NCBI GenBank assembly: GCA_016124195.1
Contig: WGOE01000009.1
Span: 1 to 64,000, forward strand
Length of the DNA: 64,000 nucleotides
From: a bacterium
Lineage (GTDB): Bacteria; Pseudomonadota; Alphaproteobacteria; Rhodobacterales; Rhodobacteraceae
Reading direction: 5' to 3'
Shown: positions 1 to 7,958 of the stretch, in pieces
Layout of the letters: the number at the start of each line of letters is the position of its first letter
Numbering within the stretch: the first letter of the stretch is position 1
Program-made: the position numbers and the translations under genes
Notes under the pieces: generated by a model
Database searches by the model: none
What the model was told of the DNA's origin: nothing
The model's input: the letters and a program-made list of their open reading frames with translations, nothing else

Positions 1-2
1 AC

Positions 3-116
3 AACATCCGCAAGATCCTGGCCCACCTCAGGGCTCTCCTTGCCCTGATCATCGCCGCGATCCTGTCGGCACTTCGCGCGACCCAACCGGCTCAGAACAC
101 CATCAAAGCAGCCTGA
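3..116 (+). CDS. C-terminal fragment of an unidentified protein, possibly an IS transposase
   Basis: The reading frame enters from the left edge and ends at a TGA at 114-116. It gives about 37 residues, beginning NIRKILAHLRALLALI and ending NTIKAA. The short basic and hydrophobic tail resembles the C-terminal ends of some insertion-sequence transposases, but the fragment is too short to assign a family. No inverted repeat could be paired because the other end of any element lies outside the window. This is a weak guess; it could be the tail of any small helical protein. Confidence 0.3.
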   Translation, partial: NIRKILAHLRALLALIIAAILSALRATQPAQNTIKAA

Positions 117-137
117 CCGCGTTGTTCAGACTGAACT

Positions 138-190
138 CATTCATCTGTTCAAAAATATCCCACGGGGGTCCGGGGGTGTGAACCCCCCGG
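138..190 (-). repeat. Structured terminator repeat, copy A
   Basis: Read on the minus strand this is a G-run, TTCACA, a C-run, then GGACCCCCGTGG, ATATTTTT and ACAGATGAA. It lies just downstream of the stop of the minus-strand TonB-like gene (225), so it probably acts as its terminator. Related copies lie at 29652-29704, 29724-29780, 39445-39492 and 63059-63115. The rest of 117-224 shows nothing else. Confidence 0.7.
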
Positions 191-224
191 CGCCTCGGCC
201 AGATCGGCCGGCCCGCCGTCCGGG

Positions 225-1817
225 TCATTTCTCCTTGGTCGAAACCATGAAATAGACCCATTCGCCCTTGAAGTCCGGGTCCCTGGCCCGCGCCGCGGCC
301 ACCCGGGTCTTCAGCCATTCGAGATAGGGGCCGGCCGGCTCGGTCAGGGGCCGCGTGCCGTCATAGAGCGGGGCAGAGGCGGCGAAGGCCGCCGCGATCT
401 CCTGACCATAGGGCGGGCCGATGGTCAGATGCAGAAAGGGTTCGCCCGCATCCGGCGCGCCGACCCGCATCGCCGACTTGGCCGCGCGCCGTTTCAGCGG
501 CACCTGATCATTCGGCACCAGATGGATCACGTTGCCATCCGCATCGAAGTAATCGACATAGACATAGGCGTCATAATCGGGCGCCGCGAGGTCCAGCACC
601 ATGGTCTGACCCGCCACATAGTTGAAGGTGCGGGCCTGGGCATCGGCTCCGATCAGGCGCGGGTTGGTCAACTGGTCCTGGCTTTGCGGCAGGCCCAGAT
701 CGGCAATGCCCGACAGGGCGCCGCATTGCGGCCGGGGCAGGATCACCATGGCGTCCTCGACCTTGATGCCCGCGCCCAGTTGCGCCTGCAGCGCGGCCAG
801 GATCGGCCCCTTCATCGCCGGGTCGGGCACATGGCCGCGCAGGTCCAGACTGCCGGTCTGCGGGTTGAATTCGGCCTGCAGCCGCGAGCAGGGGGCCGAA
901 CTGAGGATGGCGGCCAGCCCGTCATGCACGTCGTCAGCCTGCGCCGCCGCATCGCCGGGCCGCATGAACGAGGCGATGGCCTTGAGCGAGACCGGGTCGA
1001 TCGCGCCGCCCTCGCCGGCCCAGGCGAGCGTCGCCGTGACCTGATCGCCGGTGACCGGTGCCGGCACCAGGCTTTGAGTGCGGGGCGTGGCGCTGGCTGC
1101 GACCTGACCCGCCGGTTCGACGGCCGCGACGGGGGGGGCCGCAGCTTCGCTGGCCGTGACGCTTTGCGAGGGCAGGGCACTGGCCGCGACGGGCGGGGGC
1201 GGTGCCGCGGCCGCAAGGCTTTCGGCCGGGGGCGGCGTGGCCACGACGGCGTCGGTGGGGGCCGTGGTCTGCGCCAGAACGGTCGCAGGCAGGGTCGCGG
1301 CAGGTGTCAGAGACGGCGGCGGCGACTGGGCCAGGGTTGCGGCCGGGGGAGGTTCGGCGGCGGTGAGCGGCGTGGCGGGGGGCACTGCCGCAGCCAGCGC
1401 GGGCGGGGGCGGCGTCTCTGCCAGGGCCGTGGCTTGCGGGGCTTCTGCCGCGGTCACCGGGGGCGGCGCAGCCTCGTTCAGCGCCGTGACAGTGGGCGCG
1501 CTGACCTTGGCCATGGTCTGCGGCAGGGCTGCCGGTTCGGCCTGGCTTTGCCGCACCGTGCCCTGCGCCGCCGAGGCGCCTGTGGCCGGGGCGGTGCGGG
1601 CCTCTTCTCCTCCGGCCGCCTGCGGTTTGGCCTGCGATTGCGCGACCGACTGCGTCTCGATGTGGATTTCGGATTTGGGCGGCGGCTGGTCGGCCACCGG
1701 GCTGGGATTCAACAGGGCCAGCATCAGCGCCGCGGCCCCGGCATGGGCGGCCAGCGACAGGATCAGGCCCGCGCCATAACCGCTCCACGCAGGGCCGGGC
1801 GTGTCGGTCAGGCTCAT
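225..1817 (-). CDS. TonB-like, Pro/Ala-rich membrane-anchored protein with a DUF4384-like C-terminus (T6SS-linked)
   Basis: A 530-residue protein. It has one N-terminal membrane segment (about residues 14-36), then a long Pro/Ala-rich linker (about 45-245) such as TonB-type proteins use to span the periplasm. A folded region (about 270-360) follows, ending in an LPRPQC stretch, and then a DUF4384-like domain with YVDYFDADGNVIHLVPND. There is no typical TonB C-terminal domain. The ATG overlaps the stop of the upstream exbD-like gene by four bases, so it is the last gene of an ExbB-ExbD-ExbD operon. The PpkA kinase at 29813-32056 ends in a comparable module. By analogy with TonB or TolA it would carry force or a signal from the ExbBD complex across the periplasm; its partner is unknown. 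Confidence 0.7.
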   Translation of the reverse strand: MSLTDTPGPAWSGYGAGLILSLAAHAGAAALMLALLNPSPVADQPPPKSEIHIETQSVAQSQAKPQAAGGEEARTAPATGASAAQGTVRQSQAEPAALPQTMAKVSAPTVTALNEAAPPPVTAAEAPQATALAETPPPPALAAAVPPATPLTAAEPPPAATLAQSPPPSLTPAATLPATVLAQTTAPTDAVVATPPPAESLAAAAPPPPVAASALPSQSVTASEAAAPPVAAVEPAGQVAASATPRTQSLVPAPVTGDQVTATLAWAGEGGAIDPVSLKAIASFMRPGDAAAQADDVHDGLAAILSSAPCSRLQAEFNPQTGSLDLRGHVPDPAMKGPILAALQAQLGAGIKVEDAMVILPRPQCGALSGIADLGLPQSQDQLTNPRLIGADAQARTFNYVAGQTMVLDLAAPDYDAYVYVDYFDADGNVIHLVPNDQVPLKRRAAKSAMRVGAPDAGEPFLHLTIGPPYGQEIAAAFAASAPLYDGTRPLTEPAGPYLEWLKTRVAAARARDPDFKGEWVYFMVSTKEK

Positions 1818-2218
1818 CGCACCTCCGGCGAGACGATGATGGCGACATCCTTGGCCCCGGAGTCTTCGAGCCGGTTCACCAGGCCCAGGATGATGCGCAA
1901 GGGCGTGCCGCGGTCCGCGTTGATGCGGACAAGCGCTGCGGGGTTGCGCGCAAGCCTTGCCTTGACAGTGGCGGGCAGCGCCTCGGCCGCAAGGGGGGCG
2001 CCGTCCAGCGCCAATGCGCCATCGGTTCCGACCGAAAGGGTGATGCCGCCGCCGGGCAGGTTGGTGCCGGTCGTGCCGCGCGGCGGCAGCACCGCAAAGG
2101 GCGCCGTCGCATCGAGCCGGCCCACCATCATGAAGAAGACCAGCAGAAAGAAGGTCACGTCGATCAGCGCCACCACGGTTTCGCGTTCGGTCATGCGGTG
2201 CGGCCGGCGCAGTTTCAT
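1814..2218 (-). CDS. ExbD/TolR-type proton-channel subunit (second copy)
   Basis: A 134-residue protein with a single N-terminal membrane segment containing the expected Asp (VVALIDVTFFLLVFFMM), followed by a small periplasmic domain ending NRLEDSGAKDVAIIV. This is the plan of ExbD/TolR, which pair with ExbB/TolQ to use the proton gradient. Its ATG overlaps the stop of the other exbD-like gene, and its own stop overlaps the start of the TonB-like gene, so the products are probably made in balance. Two different ExbD-type proteins in one operon suggest a heteromeric stator. Its association with the T6SS is inferred from position only. Confidence 0.85.
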   Translation of the reverse strand: MKLRRPHRMTERETVVALIDVTFFLLVFFMMVGRLDATAPFAVLPPRGTTGTNLPGGGITLSVGTDGALALDGAPLAAEALPATVKARLARNPAALVRINADRGTPLRIILGLVNRLEDSGAKDVAIIVSPEVR

Positions 2219-2652
2219 GGCTGGGCCTCGATCCGGATCACCTTGACGCGCGTGGCGCCGGCGGCAGTCACCGTATCCATCACCGAGATCAGCGCCTGCA
2301 GATCCGCCCCGCCCGAAGGGAACAGAAGGATCGGCGTCAGGGGCTCTGCCGCGAGGCGGGTCTTGATCAGCGCCGAAAGGGCTGCGGCGTCCAGCCTCTG
2401 GCCCGCGACCTGGGCCTGCCCCTTGGCATCGATGCGGATCAGCAGCGTGGCCGGGGGCGTGGCCGGCATGGCGCTTGCAGCACCCGAAGCCTCCGGCGCC
2501 TCGTCCGATTTCTGCAGCGCCGGCACCATGTCGAGGTTGAGATAGCTCGACGTGATCATGAAGAAGAACAAGAGGATCATCATCACGTCGATCATCGAGA
2601 CGACCGACAGGGCTGTGGCGCGGCGGGCAGGGCGGCGAAGGGTGACGGCCAT
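2215..2652 (-). CDS. ExbD/TolR-type proton-channel subunit (first copy)
   Basis: A 145-residue protein from the ATG at 2652 (MAVTLRRPARR), chosen because a longer frame would run far into the exbB-like gene. A basic N-terminus precedes the membrane segment VVSMIDVMMILLFFFMITSSY with the conserved Asp. The periplasmic part includes an Ala/Pro-rich insert and ends with ISVMDTVTAAGATRVKVIRIE, which is typical of ExbD. The stop lies four bases inside the next gene. It should form a proton-conducting complex with the ExbB-like protein. Confidence 0.85.
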   Translation of the reverse strand: MAVTLRRPARRATALSVVSMIDVMMILLFFFMITSSYLNLDMVPALQKSDEAPEASGAASAMPATPPATLLIRIDAKGQAQVAGQRLDAAALSALIKTRLAAEPLTPILLFPSGGADLQALISVMDTVTAAGATRVKVIRIEAQP

Positions 2653-2653
2653 G

Positions 2654-3277
2654 CTACCCCCTGTGGCTGAGCGCCAGAAGCCGGCCCACCGCACTCTCGA
2701 TGCGCAGCGCCGCCGTCTCGACCCGTCCGGTCAGGAGATTGGCGGCCACCGCGGCCGGTATGGCGACCAGCAGCCCGCCCGCCGTGGTGATCAGCGCCTC
2801 CCAGATCCCGCCGGCCAGCACCGAGGCATTGGCCGAACCCTGCGCGGCCGACAGGTCCTGAAAGCTCTTGATCATGCCCAGGACCGTGCCCAACAACCCC
2901 AGAAGCGGCGCGATCATCGAGATGAGGTCCAGAAGCCTCAGCCAGGACGACATGGCGGCAATCTCTTCATTGCCGCGCCGCGTCGTCTCGGCCTCGACCG
3001 CGGCGAGGGGCAGGCCCGCATCCAGCCCCTGCAGCGCGGTCAGAAGCACGCGGTCGGCCGGCGCCTTGCCCAGAGCCGCGGCACGGATGGCCGCGTCGCG
3101 GTTGCCCGCCAGATAGCTGTCGATGATGCCGTCACGCACCTTGGCGCCGCGCGTGGTCGGCATCAGTTGCAGGGTCTTGGCCACGATCAGCGTCAGGCTC
3201 AGCACCGAAAGGCACATCAGCACGATGATCACCGGCAGGCTGGCGGCGGGAACCTGCGCCAGGATGCCGCCCATCAT
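2654..3277 (-). CDS. ExbB/TolQ/MotA-type proton-channel protein
   Basis: A 207-residue protein of the MotA/TolQ/ExbB family. It has an N-terminal membrane segment (about 14-35), a cytoplasmic stretch, and two C-terminal membrane segments containing [21 protein letters not shown] and [20 protein letters not shown], the classic family signatures. The start is set at 3277, where the ATG overlaps the stop of the upstream secreted-protein gene. It should form the ring around the ExbD dimers and pass protons to drive the TonB-like partner. Sequence alone cannot separate ExbB from TolQ. The operon lacks tolA, tolB and pal, so it is not the housekeeping Tol system. Confidence 0.88.
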   Translation of the reverse strand: MMGGILAQVPAASLPVIIVLMCLSVLSLTLIVAKTLQLMPTTRGAKVRDGIIDSYLAGNRDAAIRAAALGKAPADRVLLTALQGLDAGLPLAAVEAETTRRGNEEIAAMSSWLRLLDLISMIAPLLGLLGTVLGMIKSFQDLSAAQGSANASVLAGGIWEALITTAGGLLVAIPAAVAANLLTGRVETAALRIESAVGRLLALSHRG

Positions 3278-3726
3278 TCCACCAGCGGGGCCGAGGTGCG
3301 GCTTTTCAGGTCGATCAGCGGGAAGCAATCGGTCTGCACGCCATTCTGCGGCTTGCAGACCGGGATGTCATGCATCAGCACCTGGCTGATGTCGGCGCAG
3401 GCGATCTGCGGGATCTCGAACAGTTTGAGCGTGGTGCGCGCGACCGGCAGCGGCGCCGCGTCGATCGACAGGAGCCGGTCAATGACCCCGTCCTTGTTGA
3501 AGATGGCCAACGACATCTGAAAGCCCTCGAACGAGGTGCCGGTGTCGTTGCGAAACAGGAAATAGGCGCGGCAGCCGCCGCCTGCGATTTCCTCGAACTT
3601 GTTGAGTTCGACCGCCAGCTTGCCACCGGGGGTCGGGGTCTCGGCCCAGACCGGCAGGGCCGGCGCAAGGCCCATGGCCGCGACCGCAATCCAGGCCGCC
3701 ACCCGTTCGATGATCTTGATCCGCAT
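3274..3726 (-). CDS. Secreted protein of unknown function, first gene of the ExbBD operon
   Basis: A 150-residue protein starting [12 protein letters not shown] at 3726. The N-terminus is a Sec-type signal peptide with an Ala-x-Ala-like cleavage region (LPVWAE). The mature part has four Cys residues ([24 protein letters not shown]), which could form two disulfides in the periplasm, and the phrase [26 protein letters not shown] suggests a small beta-sandwich. I do not recognise a named family. Its stop overlaps the exbB-like start, so it probably works with that complex. The ExbB start was chosen from this overlap. Confidence 0.7.
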   Translation of the reverse strand: MRIKIIERVAAWIAVAAMGLAPALPVWAETPTPGGKLAVELNKFEEIAGGGCRAYFLFRNDTGTSFEGFQMSLAIFNKDGVIDRLLSIDAAPLPVARTTLKLFEIPQIACADISQVLMHDIPVCKPQNGVQTDCFPLIDLKSRTSAPLVE

Positions 3727-4183
3727 TCTTGCAACCTCCCCTGTGCCGCGCCCCTGATTTCGGGCTGTCCGGTCCCGCCCGCCGTCCGGCAGGAGTGAAC
3801 GCCCGCGACCTGATTCCGTCAACGCAAGATTGTCATCATCGCGACAAGGGGGGCAGTCTTTGGGCGTACCTCCCCGATTTCAGCGCCCGCGGGCCGGCCC
3901 GACCCGCGATGTCAACCCGGACCGCCCCGGATTTCGCGGCTAAGCCTCAACAATGCAAGGGAAATGCCTCCAATGCGAAGAGACGATTGACAGGAGGGGT
4001 CATCCTGTCATCAACTACCGAAAGAGAATCCGACTATACGAAAGAATAGGGTCGGATTGCGAAGGGAACGGGTGACCTGCAGGAGACCAAACGCCACTGA
4101 CTTGGCGTGCGTTTGCGTTCACGGCGGCGGCAACCGGATGAAAACAGAATAAGCCCGGCACGAAGCGGGTTCGGGAGGCTGTT
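3727..4183. promoter_or_regulatory. Divergent promoter region between the ExbBD operon and the T6SS operon, with two inverted repeats
   Basis: This 457-bp gap separates divergent operons. It holds an inverted repeat TGACAGGA-N7-TCCTGTCA (3988-4010) overlapping a TTGACA -35-like box (3987-3992), and a second one, AATCCGAC-N16-GTCGGATT (4027-4058), that encloses TATACG (4035-4040). No -10 box sits at ideal distance from the TTGACA, so transcription starts are not assigned. GGGAGG just before 4184 is the tssA ribosome-binding site. Nothing else was seen. Confidence 0.45.
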
Positions 4184-5224
4184 ATGGATTTGAACGCGCT
4201 TCTGGCCGCCCGCGAAAGCGACGGCGCAAGCGGGGAGAATCTCGAATACGACGCTGACTTCATGGAGTTGCAGCGCCTGTCCCTGCCGGGTGAGGAACGC
4301 CAGGTCGGCAACGAAATCGTGCCCGGCGAGGATCCTGATTTTGCCGATGTCGAAGGCCGCGCCCTTGCCGTGCTGGAACGCAGCCACGATCTGCGCGCTG
4401 CCGTCATCCTGGCCGATGCGCGGCTGAATATCCGCGGCCTTGCGGGCTTTGCCGATGCGGTGGCCTATATCCGCGGTGTACTGGAACAGCATTGGGCGAC
4501 CTGTCATCCGCAACTGGACGCCGATGACGACGATGACCCGACGATGCGGATCAATGCGGTGGCGGGCCTCAACAGCGCGCTGACCGCGCGTTATCTGCGC
4601 CGCACGCCGCTGACGCAAAGCCGCACCTTCGGCCGCGTCACGCTGCGCGACATCCAGATCGCCACCGGGGAAATACCTGCGCCGGAAGGCAAGACCCCCG
4701 CCTTCGACCGTGCCACCATTGCCGCCGCCTTTGCCGACACCGCGCCCGATGTGGTCAGCGCGCTTCTGGCCGAGGCCAAGCGGTTGCAGGCCGACCTGCG
4801 CGGCATCGAGGCGGTCTTTGCCGCCCAGACGCCGGGCCAGGGGCCCGACCTCGACGACCTGCGCAAATCGGTCGCCCAGATGGTGCGCCATCTGAGCGAG
4901 AATGCCGCCGAGGACGCCGCGGCCGAACCCGCCGAGGGAGAAGACGCCGCCGAAGACGACAGTTCCGCCGCGCCCGTGGCCCGGCGCGGCGGTGGCGGTG
5001 GCCCGATGGGCTCGATCGAGACGGCGCAGGATGCGCGCGGCGCCATCGACCGCCTGATCGACTATTTCAAGCGCAACGAACCCTCCAGTCCGGTCCCGAT
5101 CATCCTCGAACGGGCCAAGCGGCTGGTGGGCGCGGATTTCCTGACGATCATCAAGGATCTGGCCCCTGACGGGATGGATTCGGTGCGAAACATCGGCGGG
5201 ATCAAGGACGAAGATGACGACTAA
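4184..5224 (+). CDS. tssA: T6SS protein TssA (ImpA-type)
   Basis: A 346-residue protein with an ImpA N-terminal domain (about residues 5-125), recognisable by DADFMELQRLSLPGEERQVG near the start and YIRGVLEQHWATCHPQLDADDD. An acidic/Ala-rich linker (about 240-265) leads to a short C-terminal helical region ending in DEDDD. TssA proteins prime and cap the growing tail and connect baseplate and sheath. It is the first gene of the large plus-strand operon, preceded by a good GGGAGG site, and is followed after 84 bases by tssB. The short C-terminal part is of the ImpA type rather than the long VgrG-like or VasJ-like types. Confidence 0.92.
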   Translation: MDLNALLAARESDGASGENLEYDADFMELQRLSLPGEERQVGNEIVPGEDPDFADVEGRALAVLERSHDLRAAVILADARLNIRGLAGFADAVAYIRGVLEQHWATCHPQLDADDDDDPTMRINAVAGLNSALTARYLRRTPLTQSRTFGRVTLRDIQIATGEIPAPEGKTPAFDRATIAAAFADTAPDVVSALLAEAKRLQADLRGIEAVFAAQTPGQGPDLDDLRKSVAQMVRHLSENAAEDAAAEPAEGEDAAEDDSSAAPVARRGGGGGPMGSIETAQDARGAIDRLIDYFKRNEPSSPVPIILERAKRLVGADFLTIIKDLAPDGMDSVRNIGGIKDEDDD

Positions 5225-5308
5225 GCCAGCCAGGATTGCCACACCTCACCGCCTCGCACCGGGACACCCGGAACGGGCATCCCACAAACCCAGGTCAAGG
5301 AGCGTTTC

Positions 5309-5812
5309 ATGAGCACCAGTTCCCAGAAGTTCATCGCGCGGAACAGGGCACCGCGCGTCCAGATCGAATATGACGTCGAATTGTACGGTGCCGAAAAGAA
5401 GGTGCAGTTGCCCTTCGTGATGGGCGTCATGTCTGATCTTTCCGGCAAGTCCGAAGAGCCGTTGCCGGCCGTCGCCGACCGCAAGTTCCTCGAAATCGAC
5501 GTCGACAATTTCGACGACCGGATGAAGTCGATGAAGCCGCGCGCCGCCTTCTCGGTTCCCAACACCCTGACGGGCAAGGGCAATCTGGCGGTCGACATCA
5601 CCTTTGAGTCGATGGACGACTTCAGCCCCGCCGCCATCGCCCGCAAGATCGAACCCCTGCGCAAGCTCTTGGAAGCGCGCACCCAGCTTTCCAACCTGAT
5701 GACCTACATGGACGGCAAGACCGGCGCCGAGGAACTGCTCTCGCGCGTCATGCAGGACCCGGCCCTGCTGAAATCGCTGGCAGACGCCCCCAAGGGCGAA
5801 GCGGAGGAGTGA
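5309..5812 (+). CDS. tssB: T6SS sheath small subunit TssB (VipA)
   Basis: A 167-residue protein of normal TssB length. Family marks are FVMGVMSDLSGKSEEPLPAV, FLEIDVDNFDDRMKSMKPR, ITFESMDDFSPAAIARKIEPL and a C-terminal helix with the ARTQLSNLMTYMDGK motif. TssB and TssC interlock to form the contractile sheath around the Hcp tube. AAGGAG lies eight bases before the ATG, and the stop is three bases before tssC, which fits equimolar production. The N-terminal half of the gene at 15078-16862 is a diverged copy of this fold. Confidence 0.95.
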   Translation: MSTSSQKFIARNRAPRVQIEYDVELYGAEKKVQLPFVMGVMSDLSGKSEEPLPAVADRKFLEIDVDNFDDRMKSMKPRAAFSVPNTLTGKGNLAVDITFESMDDFSPAAIARKIEPLRKLLEARTQLSNLMTYMDGKTGAEELLSRVMQDPALLKSLADAPKGEAEE

Positions 5813-5815
5813 CAG

Positions 5816-7306
5816 ATGGCTGAAACCTCGCAAACCGGCGCAGCGGCCGGCGTACAGACCACGGAACTTTCGGATTTCTCGTCGCTGCTGAACAAGGAAT
5901 TCCGCCCGAAATCCGATCAGGCCAAGACCGCCGTCGAAAGCGCGGTCAAGACATTGGCCGAACAGGCGCTGGCCAATACGGCGCTGATCTCGGACGACGC
6001 GCTGAAATCGATCCAGGGCATGATCGCCGAGATCGACAAGAAGCTGACCGAGCAGGTCAACCAGGTGCTGCACCACAAGGACTTCCAGGCGCTGGAAAGC
6101 GCGTGGCGGGGCCTGCACTATCTGGTCAACAACACCGAGACGGACGAGAACCTCAAGATCCGCGTCATGAACATCTCCAAGAAGGACATGTCCAAGACGC
6201 TGCGCAAGTTCAAGGGCACCGCCTGGGACCAGTCGCCGATCTTCAAGAAGGTCTATGAAGAAGAGTTCGGCCAATTGGGCGGCCAGCCCTATGGCACGCT
6301 GGTGGCCGACTATTACTTCGACCATTCGCCGCCGGATGTGGAGCTTCTGGGCGAGATGGCCAAGATCGCCGCGGCGGCCCATGCTCCCCTGATCACCGGC
6401 GCGCAGCCGACGCTGTTCCAGATGGACAGCTGGACCGAACTGGCCAACCCGCGCGACCTGACCAAGATCTTTCAGACCCCGGAATATGCGGCCTGGACGT
6501 CCTTGCGCGAAAGCGAGGACAGCAAGTACATCGGCCTTGCGATGCCGCGCTTCCTCGGCCGTCTGCCTTACGGCGCCAAGACCGACCCGGTCGAGGATTT
6601 CGCCTTTGAAGAAGACACCGACGGCACCGACCACGAGGCTTATGGCTGGGTCAACGCGGCCTATGGCATGGCGGTCAACATCAACCGCAGCTTCAAGGAA
6701 TACGGCTGGTGCTCGCGCATCCGCGGCGTGGAATCGGGCGGCGCGGTGCAGAACCTGCCTTCGCATACCTTCCCGTCCGACGATGGCGGCATCGACCAGA
6801 AATGCCCGACCGAAATCGCGATTTCCGACCGTCGCGAAGCGGAACTGGCCAAGAACGGCATGATGCCGCTGATCCACCGCAAGAATACCGATGTCGCGGC
6901 CTTCATCGGGGCGCAGTCGTTGCACAAGCCGGCCGAATATGACGACCCGGATGCAACGGCGAACGCCAACCTGGCCGCGCGTCTTCCCTATCTTTTCGCG
7001 ACCTGCCGGTTTGCCCATTATCTGAAGTGCATGGTTCGCGACAAGGTCGGCTCGTTCAAGAGCCGTGATGACATGCAATCCTGGTTGCAGGATTGGATCA
7101 ACAAGTACGTCGACTTCAACGCGAAGATTTCCTCCGAGGCCGAAAAGTCGCGCAAGCCGCTCGCGGCTGCGCAAGTCGTGGTGGAAGAGGTCGAAGGCAA
7201 CCCCGGATACTATTCGTCCAAGTTCTACCTTCGCCCGCATTACCAGCTGGAGGGCCTGTCCGTATCGCTGCGGCTGGTCTCCAAGCTGCCGTCAGAGAAG
7301 GGCTGA
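5816..7306 (+). CDS. tssC: T6SS sheath large subunit TssC (VipB)
   Basis: A 496-residue protein matching TssC throughout: HHKDFQALESAWRGLHYLV (about residue 82), AKIAAAAHAPLITGAQPTLF, MPRFLGRLPYGAKTDPVEDF and the C-terminal YYSSKFYLRPHYQLEGLSVS strand that joins neighbouring sheath subunits. Its N-terminal region (about 1-60) should contain the helix that ClpV recognises after contraction. It partners with TssB, encoded immediately upstream. The start ATG has a GGAGG site placed inside the end of tssB. Confidence 0.96.
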   Translation: MAETSQTGAAAGVQTTELSDFSSLLNKEFRPKSDQAKTAVESAVKTLAEQALANTALISDDALKSIQGMIAEIDKKLTEQVNQVLHHKDFQALESAWRGLHYLVNNTETDENLKIRVMNISKKDMSKTLRKFKGTAWDQSPIFKKVYEEEFGQLGGQPYGTLVADYYFDHSPPDVELLGEMAKIAAAAHAPLITGAQPTLFQMDSWTELANPRDLTKIFQTPEYAAWTSLRESEDSKYIGLAMPRFLGRLPYGAKTDPVEDFAFEEDTDGTDHEAYGWVNAAYGMAVNINRSFKEYGWCSRIRGVESGGAVQNLPSHTFPSDDGGIDQKCPTEIAISDRREAELAKNGMMPLIHRKNTDVAAFIGAQSLHKPAEYDDPDATANANLAARLPYLFATCRFAHYLKCMVRDKVGSFKSRDDMQSWLQDWINKYVDFNAKISSEAEKSRKPLAAAQVVVEEVEGNPGYYSSKFYLRPHYQLEGLSVSLRLVSKLPSEKG

Positions 7307-7380
7307 AGACCCGCAAGGGCCTTGCACTTATACCGTCTGCTCAATGCCTTATGGCACTCAACTAGGAAGGAAATGTCGAA

Positions 7381-7881
7381 ATGGCAGCTACATTATTCGT
7401 TAAAATTGACGGAATCACCGGCGACGCCGTTGAAAAGAACCACCCCGACTGGATCGTTGTCGACAGCATCGAGTTCGGCCTGGAACGCCACCAGTCCGAC
7501 GCGGAAGGCGGGGTCGTCACCCGTGGCTTTGGTAAGGCCGTGTTCAACGACGTGACCTTCACCTCGCATGTCGGCCGTCACACCACGGGCCTGATGCTGG
7601 ACGTCGCCAGCGGCAAGCGTCTGGCCAAGGTCACCATCGACCAGACCAAGGCGAACGAGGATCAGTCGCAGGCCCTGACCAAGTACATCATCTGGACGCT
7701 GGAAGATGCGGTTATCAACACCTATTCGATCTCGGCCTCGTCGGATGACATCCCGACCGAAAGCTGGGCGATCCGGGCTGCCAAGATCAGCATCGAGTAC
7801 CAGTATCCCAAGGATGGCAAGGGCAAGCTCGAGAAGTACGGCGAATTCAAGTGGGATATCGGCAAGGGCGAAATGGGCTGA
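7381..7881 (+). CDS. hcp: T6SS tube protein Hcp (TssD)
   Basis: A 166-residue Hcp-family protein with VKIDGITGDAV at the N-terminus, the FTSHVGRHTTGLMLDVASGK region and ISIEYQYPKDGKGK near the end. Hcp hexamers stack into the tube that is fired with the spike. A strong AGGAAGG site precedes the ATG. The 74-base gap upstream is larger than most in this operon, and a hairpin follows the gene (7897-7928), so hcp may be expressed more highly than its neighbours. No C-terminal effector extension is present. Confidence 0.95.
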   Translation: MAATLFVKIDGITGDAVEKNHPDWIVVDSIEFGLERHQSDAEGGVVTRGFGKAVFNDVTFTSHVGRHTTGLMLDVASGKRLAKVTIDQTKANEDQSQALTKYIIWTLEDAVINTYSISASSDDIPTESWAIRAAKISIEYQYPKDGKGKLEKYGEFKWDIGKGEMG

Positions 7882-7896
7882 TCCTATTGATCCGGT

Positions 7897-7928
7897 TTCC
7901 GGCGTCGGGCGCTGTCCCGATGCCGGAA
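7897..7928 (+). terminator. Hairpin after hcp, probable partial terminator
   Basis: TTCCGGCGTCGGG pairs with CCCGATGCCGGAA around a six-base loop, a 13-bp stem with one G-U pair. No T-run follows, and the operon continues into tagJ 31 bases later. It could stabilise the abundant hcp transcript or reduce downstream expression. Confidence 0.55.
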
Positions 7929-7958
7929 GCATCCTTTCATGCGTGGAGCGCGTAAGCC

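Noticed and set aside
429-2246. 605-residue plus-strand ORF opposite the TonB-like and exbD genes
   Set aside because: Arg/Gly-rich low-complexity shadow of GC-rich genes on the other strand; the minus strand has recognisable ExbD and DUF4384-like sequence.
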